Assembly: GCA_946902985.2 (NCBI GenBank)
Contig: OX336388.2
Coordinates: forward strand, 227,376,467 to 227,440,466
From: Meconema thalassinum
Lineage: Eukaryota > Arthropoda > Insecta > Orthoptera > Tettigoniidae
Length of the DNA stretch: 64,000 bases
Reading direction: 5' to 3'
Below, one piece after another: positions 33,330-44,226 of the stretch. Position 1 is the first letter of the stretch; every line of letters starts with the position of its first letter. The translations under genes and the position numbers were made by a program. The notes under the pieces were generated by a model. The model did not search any database. It worked only from the letters and a program-made list of their open reading frames with translations, and had not been told where the DNA came from.

Positions 33330-33469
33330 GAAGATTCTCCTGCATCCCATGCAAGATCTTGGCCAATTAGTTTGCTGACAATCAATCTGTTGTAGTTCAG
33401 ATTCATGATGATATGTCAATAGACATGGAAAATTCACTATATATGTCACACCCAAGCAACTGTCTACCC
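33330..33469 (+). other. Probable 3' UTR of the ankyrin gene
   Basis: Sequence after the TAG stop. I find no AATAAA within the following kilobase, so the polyadenylation site is not placed. Confidence 0.35.
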
Positions 33470-33680
33470 GATGGCCAATTGGTTAGCGCACTTGGTTTCG
33501 GCATTAGTGGACACTTATTCGATTCCTGGGCAGACCATCGGGGATATCAATCCCTCTAGGTTCATTTCCCTGCCAGGGGGCTGGGTGTCTATCCTCATTA
33601 TAACGCTCAGGTCGCCCCTTGGTGTCAACTACCCAGAACTTCACTCGGCCTCCCCGACGCCACACGAATAACTAAATCCT
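33470..33680 (+). mobile_element. tRNA-derived SINE (family S7)
   Basis: The head ATGGCCAATTGGTTAGCGCA and TTATTCGATTCCTGGGCAGA resemble A and B boxes. The body contains GGTTCATTTCCCTGCCAGGG and CGCTCAGGTCGCCCC. It begins within 150 bp of the ankyrin stop codon and may lie in the 3' UTR. Confidence 0.65.
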
Positions 33681-34502
33681 CTGTAAGGTCTGATCTGTTC
33701 ACATGTTCCAAATGGTGAATTTAGGGTCTGAGCACTCCCCATCAAATAGCGCAAGGTGACGTTGTAATATGTTAATATAACATACTTTATGTATAACTTA
33801 TCCCAGTAAGCCCATCCGGCAATATGGAATCCTTGTATGATTTACATGTATTCATTCAATTAATGTGTACTCACTCATTAAGTACGATGTACGCTAACTA
33901 TTAATTATCGTTGTCGCCAAATCATTGTATCATTGTGGCTCATATTTGTATATTAGATAAGGAAAGGAAGCCAGTGCATGTACTAATCTCATCAAGAAGA
34001 AACTCTGGAATTATTTCTTTCCCGAATAAGGAAATATCGCCCACTGTTTGACTGTATTATACTGGATTTTGTATTGCTATGTGTATTATTCTGTGCGTTC
34101 TTATAAAATATAGTAATTCCAGACGGTATATTTTATATTGATTTCTCCTTTGGCATCCTTCCTAATTATTCATTTCTAGGACAAGCGGTAAGACCCAAAA
34201 ATCAGCCTGTAAATTACATCTGCGAGCTTTCACTGTCTGTTGTTTTAAGATAGAAGAAGATAGTTATTCTTGTTTTAAGGGGCGGTGCTACGAGGTCATC
34301 TGTACCGAGATAGAAGAAGGTCGATGGTCAATCAGTTGTTTACAGTAGTTTCCGCACCTACATTTTCATTTGAGATTGTTTTACCTCTCAGCGTCCAGTC
34401 TGAATGCACTTGGCCTCAAACCTCAGTAACTGCTGATCTTAGCACAGCAATAGCTAACTAACTGACAAACACAGCGTAGAGCAACGTTGTTTCATAGCAA
34501 TA
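33681..34502. other. Intergenic DNA with a small LINE-tail relic
   Basis: AT-rich, no gene. 34,270-34,310 holds TTGTTTTAAGGGGC and GAGGTCATC in reverse orientation to the terminus at 6,080-6,141. AGATAGAAGAAGATAG-type words occur on both sides of it. Confidence 0.45.
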
Positions 34503-35187
34503 CTAGCTGTTATGCCCGGCGTTGCTCGGGTTCACAATTGGATATTAAGAGATCGTGTCTTTGCTCTCATTGTCTAATTGTGTGCAACCCGGAGGAAGGC
34601 CGTTATTATAATGAGCAATATTAATGCCACTCAATGTCCTTGAGCGTGCTCTTTAGGTGATCACAAATTGTGTTCAAGTTGTTAAATAGGCGGCTCTATA
34701 CTGCTCGTAGATTATAGATTAAGCCTGAAATTTCGCTAATATAACTGAATATTTAAGGAGCCTACTTTAATCATTGTAGGAATAAGTAACCTAACTAACA
34801 CATTTTAAGGGCCAATTAATTTCTTTTTCTTAATTGTATTGGGCTTGCAGGTTTTGTCGAACAGCAACCTTTCAAGTGGATAATGGTAGTCCGAGGATAA
34901 ACGCTTAGAATCCCAGCTTCATAAAAATATATGCATTTGTTTAGGGAAAAAAAAGAATACCAAAAACAAAAAAAACATACTAAATATCATCTAAGAATCT
35001 ATACGTCCATCTTTAAATAAGAACTACTGATACATAACGCACATTTACAATGCTAGATTATCGTGAAATCCCTTATTTCATGTTATTTTGTCTTTTAGTT
35101 CTTTATGTGGTTGGCAAATAACATTTGACTTACAATTTTGATTCTGATTGAACATAATATTCACATTATTATTGTTACACTAGTAAG

Positions 35188-35375
35188 AAGGGGTCGTGTT
35201 TGTGTTGTAGTCACGATGCTTGCCACTCCCCAAGGCAGACGGAGTTTAATTCCCAGCCAAAGCATGGAAGGTTTTCGGACTGAAATATCACGTACTATGG
35301 TTGAGAATCCACGTAAGAAAGGACGCCCCGTGCTTCATTTTCCCATGAATTAAGGTCATGTCAACTACAATCTTC
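35188..35375 (+). mobile_element. Degenerate SINE of family S1
   Basis: It has GGTCGTGTTTGTGTTGTAGT and TTTAATTCCCAGCC in place of intact boxes, then GCATGGAAGGTTTTCGGACT and GAGAATCCACGTAAGAAAGG, which match the body of the SINE at 19,911. Confidence 0.55.
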
Positions 35376-35493
35376 TTTCAATTTTCACTACTGTGCTATG
35401 TAGACTACAAGGATCTCACCCAATTATTATTCAGAGGCAGGAAAGTGCGTCTATATACTGGAAATAAACATCACCTTCTATGTAGTGAACTTG

Positions 35494-35819
35494 AAAATTC
35501 ACAGCCTGTTTCCAGTCGACCGACCGGGCCATGGAATGGAATGAATGAGCCCCATCTAGCGGCAGGATATGAACTGTGCCGGATGCCGTAGGCTGTCACA
35601 CTCACCTGGGGCAATGATTAAATGAATGACAGGTGAAATGAAATTATAGTGGAGCATGTTGCTGGAATGAAATTGTGACAGGGAAAACCGGAGTACCCGG
35701 AGAGAAACCTGCCTGCCTCCACTTTGTCCAGCACAAATCTCGCATGGAGTGACCGGTATTTGAACCACAGACCCAGTGGTGAGAGGCCGGCGCGCTGCCG
35801 CCTAAGCCACGGAGGCTTC
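35494..35819 (-). mobile_element. tRNA-derived SINE (family S9)
   Basis: On the minus strand the A-box region is GCCTCCGTGGCTTAGGCGGC and the B-box GGTTCAAATACCGG. A ~250 bp body follows (GTACTCCGGTTTTCCCTGTC, CATTCATTTAATCATTGCCC, CCGCTAGATGGGGCTCATTC) and ends GGAAACAGGCTGTGAATTTTC-like. It is well preserved and full length, so relatively young. Confidence 0.85.
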
Positions 35820-36069
35820 TATGTAATAAATTTTAAATAACCTTTTTTAAATATCGAACACCCATCGTTTAACGTCCTCATACTAATGTACATTTAAAAA
35901 TGAATAATAGTATACTACAAATACATCAAACTTGGTAGCAATTGTCATATCCGCACTAAGTAATATTGTAATATTGGGCAAACTACGTATCATTGCCATG
36001 ATAAAGAGTAAATTAACCAAACAAACTGTAATCATTTCAAGTAATAATAATAAAACAATTTTTAAACAC

Positions 36070-36385
36070 ATCAATATATCTAAGTTGATGCCGTGTCTTG
36101 TGAGGGGTTTCGCCTAGCAACACCGAGATGTGTAATCAGCGAGCTCTTGTTGTCAATTTGGGGACCCACAAAGGAGTAGCGAATGGCGCGCTACCTAAAT
36201 TCATATCTAGTGCACCTGCGGTACTTAACTGCGAGAGGTAAACGTTCATCAGCCTTTCACTTCCCTATAAAGGCTTCCAAAATGATTGAATATTGACAAT
36301 CATGGCCAAGCAATTAAAATTCAGGTACATTTATAGGTTTACGCTGTGTCTTGTGCGTGGTTTCCTTGGCCGTGAAAGAAGAAAT
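36070..36385. mobile_element. Relic of the long-inverted-repeat MITE
   Basis: Both arms are recognisable: GATGCCGTGTCTTGTGAGGG at the left, GGTTTACGCTGTGTCTTGTG-type text at the right. The middle (CTTCCCTATAAAGGCTTCCAAAA) matches 12,520-12,545. The outer tag TTGGCCGTGAAAG corresponds to the TTTCACGGCC tag of the 12.3 kb copy. Confidence 0.65.
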
Positions 36386-36964
36386 ACCAGTTTTAGTCAA
36401 ATATGTTAGCGAAATTGACCAGTGAGATTTATAAGGCAAACTTAATAAACTAATGGGAGAGTCGGTAGAATACGTCACTGTAGTCTGTGAATTTAGGTTG
36501 CACATAATGGTAGAAAACTACAAAAAGCAGCTAAATATTTGCAAAGAGAAGAATCCAACTACCAAAAAATAAATCTATAACGAGTAAGAAAGCATTCTAT
36601 ACAAAATAGAAACAATCATACCTTGGTAAACCGTCGTAAAGATCCAAATACTCACATACTATAAGCGGTGCAGACACTATAAAATTAGACTCTAAAGCAC
36701 GCCTTGTTTCAGATCCCACAATCCACCTCCATAAATAATACAGTTCATGTTCACGCGTAGCAATGCAAGGAGCAATATTCGGTGGGAACCACGAACCCCG
36801 CGTTTTAAGGCCCTAATACGAACGGTTTTCGAGATATTGCAAGAAAACTATACCCGCTCTGCGAAATTGATAAACGTTGTCATGCCAACGCCATTTCACG
36901 AAGTCACATTCTTCTTTCATTCAGTCTCTGTAAGAGATAATATTTGCATGAAGGAATAACAGAC

Positions 36965-37680
36965 TGTTAAACAGATAGACGTCAGTGTCAAGATTTTCGT
37001 ACGAACAGTGCCACCATTCGTATAAAAGAAAAGACCCTAAAATATGGTATTGATTCTTACCGCAGAAGAGAAAAATCAGATAAAGTATGGATAAAACCGA
37101 GAAATATACTATTTGTTCATCTCATCATGTAAAATAATGATGCCTCACCGATAATGCAAGTACCCATTCCCGTGATAACACCATTAAATTTAATTATAAA
37201 CCCTGAGGAGCAAGCAAATTCAGTGTTTTAGCCTCCTATTTACAACTTTTGTAATTAATTTGAAAATAAATACTTCTTCGTTACTGGAAGTAATGAGATT
37301 AATCTTGCTTTCGTACGAAATATCACACGAATAACTCGAAGGTAAATATAATAGGGCACCCCCTGGTCCCCTTAAGTGCATTGGATGTTTTGTTGAAATT
37401 TACATCCTAAAGTGATTCCGGGATATTCTTATAGCCATTTGCAAATTTTGAACGAAATCTGTTGATCCGTTTTCAATTGATGGAGGAACGGACCGACAGA
37501 CAGACAGAAGGACAAAAGTACAATTTTATATATATATAGGGATATAGACGTCAGTGTCGAGACTTTCGTACGAACAGTGCCACCATCCGTATAAAAGAAA
37601 AGACCCTAAAATATGGTATTGATTCTGACCGCAAAAGAGAAAAATCAGATAAAGTATGGATAAACCCGACAAAAATACAA
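36965..37680. repeat. ~125 bp direct repeat, copies 575 bp apart
   Basis: 36,970-37,105 and 37,545-37,675 are near-identical (TAGACGTCAGTGTC, TTTCGTACGAACAGTGCCACC, CCTAAAATATGGTATTGATTC, AGATAAAGTATGGATAAA). The second copy starts immediately after the putative Helitron terminus at 37,542. Confidence 0.7.
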
Positions 37681-37931
37681 CAAAAACCTTCATGAATACA
37701 TATACTTCCTATTTATCAAGCACTATGGCAACAGTTTACAAGACAGATGTATTAATTCTGCACTAACCTTAATATTAATTATGTCGGATCTTCTTCTCCA
37801 TCTTCATTATCTCAGCCCCTTCCCACGTCACGTAAGGTCAGCGTAACTTTGCTGGATTCCTCTGTGTTTCCTCCCTCTTCCATCCTTTTTATCTGAGGTT
37901 CCCTGCAACCATCTCTTTCCATCCCATCTTT

Positions 37932-38979
37932 AGCCTATTTTCATTTTATGTAAATAGGCTTATGAGATCATCTTTTGTCCGTGTGTGTGTGCGTATATGT
38001 GTCTGTCTGTCTTTCTGTCTGTGTGTGCGGTTGTCGCCCTCATAACTTCTAAACGGCTGGAGCGATTTCGAAGAAACTCGGTAGTTCATAGTACTATTCC
38101 GGCCGATTCCGACCGTGCCCTTCAAATTTTATTATGTCTCACCAATCCAACATGGCGGCTGTGAAAATTATTTTACCCACATTCCATACCTCCGAAACTA
38201 TTACTGATGTCACCCTGAAATTCTGTATGGTGATAAAGGGCACTACTACAAGTTCACCTTTGGAACTTTCAAAAACCTGTTAACTTTAAAACGAACATGG
38301 CGGCCAAGCGAAGTTGAAACATTTAAATAGACTTTTCTCGCGATTTAAACATATGATCTCAATAAAATATGGTACAGAAATTGTTTATACACATTGTAAT
38401 GCACTGGCATCTAATTTAGTTCAATTGTTCACACAACCGTATTTTTTAAATTATGTTTTTATTTCTCGTGTATTAATCATGCGATCGAAGTGCACGTTTG
38501 AACAATGAACCTACGTAAAAATAGTCATCTAATAGTATATAACTCTATGTTCTACACATATAAAATCCAAAATTGCGACCAACCGAAATATTTAGATGGT
38601 TCTCAATATCTATTAATATAGCCTATGATAGCAATCAAACTGAAATTTTGTATGTTGATAGAAGCTATGAACATAAGTTCACCCATAGGACTATCAATAA
38701 CCTGGTGAGCACAAATCCAACATGGTGGCGACGCGAAATATAAATATTTAAATGGACGTTTCTCGCGATTTAAACATCCGAACAAAGTGAAACTTGGTAT
38801 GGTAAATGCTTATACAAATTCAATCCACTGGCATCTAATTTATTTGAATTGTTTTCATAACCACAAGATGGCAGCTCAACGAAATTTTAAAATCTAATTT
38901 TCCTTTCTTGTGTTCTAATCATGCGATTGATGTTTGAATACTACACCTACACAACAATCTTCATGTAATATAATAGTAC
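37932..38979 (-). mobile_element. HINE-A copy, left part (continues 51,244-51,430)
   Basis: In minus orientation: terminal hairpin at 37,932-37,962, GT microsatellite, then body units with CAACATGGCGGC at 38,148 and GAACATGGCGGC at 38,293. The element stops at AATAGTAC (38,979) where the LTR begins. The rest of the unit, TACATAACTC..., follows the second LTR at 51,244. Confidence 0.85.
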
Positions 38980-41900
38980 TGTCCCCGATAATCCGGATAG
39001 TAGGCAGTCAGAAATCCGCCCCCTCAATCGGATTGCCAATAATCAATCGCACCGGCACAGCTACATCAATGAAAATGACACTGACAGATACTACCGAGAT
39101 TAGAACACAGTAGTTAACATGAAATTATTGTGGAACACACCAAAATATACGGGAGTTCATACTTACCTTTACTTACCTATTCAATTTAATCTCGGGTCTG
39201 GGTTTTCAACTGGATCACTTAATAGTATGCCCTCACAATAACCTCCACCACGATATTTAAAATGAACCAAGTCGGAAACAAGAAAATTTAAACTGCACAA
39301 TAATTTATTTCACATAAAGAAAAAAAAAAAATTTAACAAAATTTAACAACAAAATATACGTGGCAATCAGAAGCCATAGTCAATGCAACCATGTCCTCCT
39401 GTAGGACTTGTAGACTTCAGATACAAAATTCAGCTTTCTCTAGCTCAAAAGAACGTAATAATAACAATAATGCACCTTGGAATGGATAAGGGAGCTGGGA
39501 CGAGACATTTAGCATTTGTTTCCTTGTTCATGAACTTCACATTTTATTTATAACCGCAAGGCTGCTATGTAGATGACCTTGGCCTCTATCATTCAGTTAT
39601 CTGGCCACCTGCAATTCACGCTGCTCCGTGTCGCATGCTTGCTTCGTCAAATGGACGCACCTGTCCACCCAATGTTAGCATATGCTAGTTACCTCAGAGC
39701 CTAGCTCCTTTTCAAAACACTTTAAATGTTCACATCTCAACTCAAATATTATCACGCAAATCTTTTAAATGCTCCGTTCAAATATCAATGGATTACTCTA
39801 ATAATCCCAAATCTTGTTTAATTGTATAATCCAATTGTTGAACTAGCGTTGTTTAGAGTATAATAATGAAAACGCTTAATGTTTATAACAAAATGTTCAT
39901 TAATTATTTATAACATTTTAAATTATTTATAACATTGTCAAACGACAATTGAAAAATTTATACACGCCTCTATTAATCCCGTTCGTTTCAAATTATTATT
40001 AAAGATATTTACATAGTTATTTACATTATTTATATTATTTATATTAGAAATACATTAAACCACACGTTTATCCGGTTGATAATTACTTAAATCGTGGTGA
40101 TATAATCAACCAATGAAGGTTAGTTATATTTAAATTTTAGATTCAGGTTTAATAAGATTTAATAATTATTATTTGTGACGGTAACCTCCATTCAAAATCG
40201 TCATCTCAAATTATTTAAACACTCTTGTTAATTTTAACAGTCACTTCACATGAATAATTTTCAATGGACCTGAACAATACACTCAGCGGAAAAATACCTC
40301 GCTCAAAACGCACAAAATTGCACAAAATTGGCCCATAATTCATCATATATCTCAATATATATGGCATCAAAATCTTCCACAATACACACAAAAAACCTCG
40401 ACTTATACATTCATCATCATCATCAATATTACTGTGGGAACCTCCTTCACTTATTAAAGGGCATTATTCATCAGCGACTTTTACACGTCCACTGAACTAA
40501 CGATTATACATCCGTAGTTCCTCTTTAAAAATTCTTATATTCATCAATTGTATCGAAAACTCTTATTATATTTAACCTTCGTGGGTTTCATTCATGAAGC
40601 GATATGAAGTAAAAATTTTGCCAGTCACAAATAAATGTAATAGCAAATACGATTAGACACGCCTCCCTGGTCTATCAAAATTGAGATTAATATCATCAAA
40701 GTATCGCAGTATAAAAATACTAGCTTCAATCAAAGTTCATCTAAACTGCATAAATAGTCGAATAGAATACAATTAGACTGTGGACTGCAAACATTATTGT
40801 TCCAATCTCGAATTGAGAAAAACTCCTATCAAATGTTCATTACTATAATGTACTCAATAAATCGTAATCAAAGTTCAGATTTCATAAAATTGTCTATAAT
40901 GCAATGGTATTTCAGAATTGACGATAAATGTCTATGTTGCAATCATGTTCATAAAACGACTAGTATTTCCAAGATCGTCGATAAAGTAGTAGATTTTAAC
41001 TCTCTAAAATTTTTTAATCATTCTTCTTTCTTGAGGATGACAGAAAATTGGTCAAAGTAATTTACTGAATAGAATTACTTTAATAAAATGACACGCTGTC
41101 TGAATTCAAACTTGCCATAGAGAATCGTTAACTTTACAGTTAAATCGTGACTACCAAAATATGCAAATTACTGAAAGAATATATATAATATCAGTCTCAA
41201 CTGATCCAAAATTATTTAAATATGCCAATGACATAATAATGTCTCAATAAATCGTAGAAAAAGGCGTAAATCAGCAAAGTGTACAGAGTACAGAAATATC
41301 AAGCAAGAATATGGGGAAAAATATATGGGACAGAAAATATGGGAAAAATAGTTGCTCATATATCGCTAAATGGCTCAAATAAATCAAGAAACGTTCGCGA
41401 CTACCTTATCTGTTGATTGAAGTTCTAGAGGAAAATTTCCAAAGAAGACTGCTGTTGGTTCCATTTCACCACCGTAAGGATGTGCACCGACCTCGAACCT
41501 GGAACCTGCGCCCGAGGAGAATAGAACAGTTTCCTCCTCCGAAATCGCACTGCTCCGTGTAGACGATAGACATCCTTCTGGCAAAACTCTTCTGTGTGAG
41601 CCGGGTCCACCCTGGCCTCTCTTGAAAGTTCCCTGAAGCCCTGGTAGAAATTCGCCATGAAGTTTATTGCAATTATTTCCGCAGAAATGTTCATAATTGT
41701 GGAGTATGAAGATATTTCCACTGCCATTTGATGTAATTCAGCGATGGATTACGATGCATGTGTGTAGTTGGATGTTCACTACATGCTCGCTTTTGTAGAA
41801 TGACGATTAACGAAGCTCCATGTTGCTATTTCACTCCATTGATATATGTCCCAATTCCGTTATAATAATAGTCGAATGTACTGCCAGATTATATAGTTCC

Positions 41901-42909
41901 ATTGTAGAATGTAGCGTTGTATCACCAAATGTAATCTTCAGTATCACGGTTGCAATACATGTGTCAGCCGTAGCTTAGAATGTGGTATTATAAAAGTGCT
42001 TCTCAGGTGTCGAGAAAATCACTTTTGTCTGCAGTCTTAAAATGCGAATATCTTCCAAAGTATAATAGTGAAAATGTTCAACTTTCGCACACGCCTCAAT
42101 ATTGTAATGCACAATTGAATTAGCATAAATGCAGTAGCTAACTTTTGATAGATAATCTTGTAGACTCGTTTATGTGTGCGCTCCAACTTCGCCTAGTTTT
42201 AGTAACCGTAAAATTGCACTGCTGCACGCTCAGTGCTTGTTCGATGCTGTGGGCTCTACCACACTTGCTAATGACGACTTGCTTCACTGAATAATATATA
42301 CTTGTTCTATCGGAATTAAGAACTCGAAGTCTGACAATATGAGAATGAGAAAATGAGCCATGAGAGCTTGAGACATGAGAACTTCCTCTCTGCTGTGCAA
42401 GGCCTTTTATCAACTTCTTAAGGGGCGTATCCATCCCTACCATAGCTTGTTCCTCCGTCATTGCTAGAAGTTCTAACTTTGGCTATACTTGACGGATTTT
42501 CAAATTTCAAAAACTCATAATTAATTTCTTCAAAATTCCAAATCAATGCCATAACTGAAAATAGTTTTCCACAATTCTGCATGCCAAAAGTAATTAAATA
42601 TGGTAATTTCAGTAATCTCCGTCTTCCTCCAAGCTATCATTCATTGGTTCGAGCCTCTCCTCCAATAGCGTAACTTCTTCCTCAGCATAATTCGTTGCTT
42701 CCCTGCGACTGCGTCGTAAATCTCAGATCCTTCTCGAACAAAATCATGACGTCACCAAGAATCTCAGCTCATCCAGCCTACTTGCATGAAGTCTGCGTCA
42801 TCCGTGCCTACGTCATGAATATACACGTCACAACTATGACGGCCATAACTTTATTCACATATGCCAATACAGCCACCGTGGTCTCAGTATAATTCAATTT
42901 ACGGGGGCA
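38980..42909 (-). repeat. 3' LTR (3,930 bp), with 1.9 kb absent from the other LTR
   Basis: Plus-strand start TGTCCCCGATAATCCGG, end TTTACGGGGGCA. Outside 39,646-41,578 it aligns with the LTR at 49,236-51,243 with only scattered substitutions and small indels. The extra 1,933 bp is bounded by CTTC on both sides. A CTGCTCCGTGT word also occurs on both sides of the extra segment (39,621 and 41,550). Confidence 0.85.
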
Positions 42910-42923
42910 TTCTCCCTTCACCA
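42910..42923 (-). promoter_or_regulatory. Polypurine tract
   Basis: The minus-strand sequence GTGAAGGGAGAA directly abuts the 3' LTR start (TGCCCCC). This purine run is the expected second-strand primer of an LTR retrotransposon. Confidence 0.75.
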
Positions 42924-43000
42924 CGTTTTAAAAACAGTTGCAAATTGGTTTTAAACTTTGTTATAAATATCTGAATTCACTTGAACACGAAATTGAATTA

Positions 43001-44226
43001 TTATTGGCTTACTCTTGGATAATATTTCTTCAAGTTTCCAGCATTGAACTTGCCATATACGACATCATTCTCATCATCATAGAGTTCATAACAGTTGTTT
43101 CCATAAGCATTCGTAATTCTGAACGGACCCATAAACACTATTCCAAACTTGGGATAGATTTTCTTACTCACATCAGCCTTGACAGGTCTGCGTAGTAATA
43201 CCAGATTTCCAATTTCTAAGGGAGCACCAAAACGTTTTCCAGCTACTCTTTTCAGTCGTTTTTGTGCTGCTCTCTGGAGTTGTTCTTTCGCTCTGTCAAT
43301 TCTCTGCTGCCTTCCTAGGTCGGTATCTCTAGGAACGTTGTTGAAAAGATTGTCCCACGGCCTTTCTGGGTTTCTTCCTAGATGAAGTCTCATTGGCACC
43401 TCTCCTGTGCTCTCCTGCACTGTAGAATTTAGACACTCCTCAATAAGGGGTACAAATCTCACCCAACTAGTATGATCTTTCGGACAGAAAATTCGACAAA
43501 ATTTCGAAAATTCGATTCCGGATAGCGCACGCTTGAAAATATGTGCTTAATACCGAGCCTTTCCATATCTGCAGTAAATTCTAAGGATGTAAACTGAGCT
43601 CCATGATCCGATAGATACTCTGGTTTACCAGCTTTTGGAAATACAGCATGTTCCAGTCTGCTTACAACGTTCCTCGTGTTAGCTTTTTGCATGGGACTCA
43701 TTGTTACAAATTTCGAGAAGACATCCACGGTAACCAACATATACTGATTACCCTGGTATCCCTTCGGACAGGGGCCAAATATGTCCGTCGCCATGAGTTC
43801 ATTCGGTTTAGAGGGAATCATAGCCTTAGGTTTTCCTTTTAATAGAGCGGAAGCATACTTTGCTCTTTGACATTTATCACATGAACGAATGACATTAGCA
43901 ATGCTGGAACGCATGTTAGTCCAAATAAACCTCTCTTTAAGAGTATCAAGAGTCTTATCCAGACCGGCATGTCCAGTTGCGTGATGAGCTACCCACACTA
44001 AATTGACTACAAGTTTAGGTGGCACGACTATTCGGAGCTTTGTATGCGCAGAGTCAGCATACTTACATACGACGTCTCCACTCAAGACAAAGTGTCGTGA
44101 ATCTCTCTGTGTAGCTGCATAGTCAACATCAGTATTGTCCATGTAACCCTTAAGGAACCTGTACATTTTCCTGATTGGAGCGTGTCTCTTCTGTGACACA
44201 CCGATTCGGGCTAACCTCCTAACGGT
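43001..44226 (-). pseudogene. Integrase region of the LTR retrotransposon, broken
   Basis: Continuing the Gag-Pol frame after an in-frame TAG, the minus strand encodes a zinc-binding HHCC module (HATGH...CDKC, about 43,855-43,985) and the catalytic core with two of the three acidic residues (ATDIFGPCP and YLSDHGAQF). Just after YPES (near 43,510) a deletion with a frame change removes the part where the third catalytic residue belongs. The C-terminal domain then follows in another frame to 43,001 (KIYPKFGIVFMGPFRI). The normal role is insertion of the cDNA into the genome; this copy cannot make a working enzyme. Confidence 0.85.

Larger units (their letters stand above)
34503..37542 (-). mobile_element. 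Helitron-like element (minus) carrying nested SINEs and a MITE relic
   Basis: On the minus strand it starts TCCCTATATATATATAAAAT after an A, followed by a GTCTGTCTGTC run and AACGGATCAACAG. It ends with a hairpin whose arms are CCCG and CGGG (CCCGAGCAACGCCGGGC), then AACAGCTAG before a T. This is the same A|TC...CTAG|T layout as 2,574-4,113. The interior also shares the GAACGGTTTTCGAGATATTG-type block near 36,815. Whether the whole 3.0 kb is one element is uncertain, because part of it is repeated outside the right end. Confidence 0.45.
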
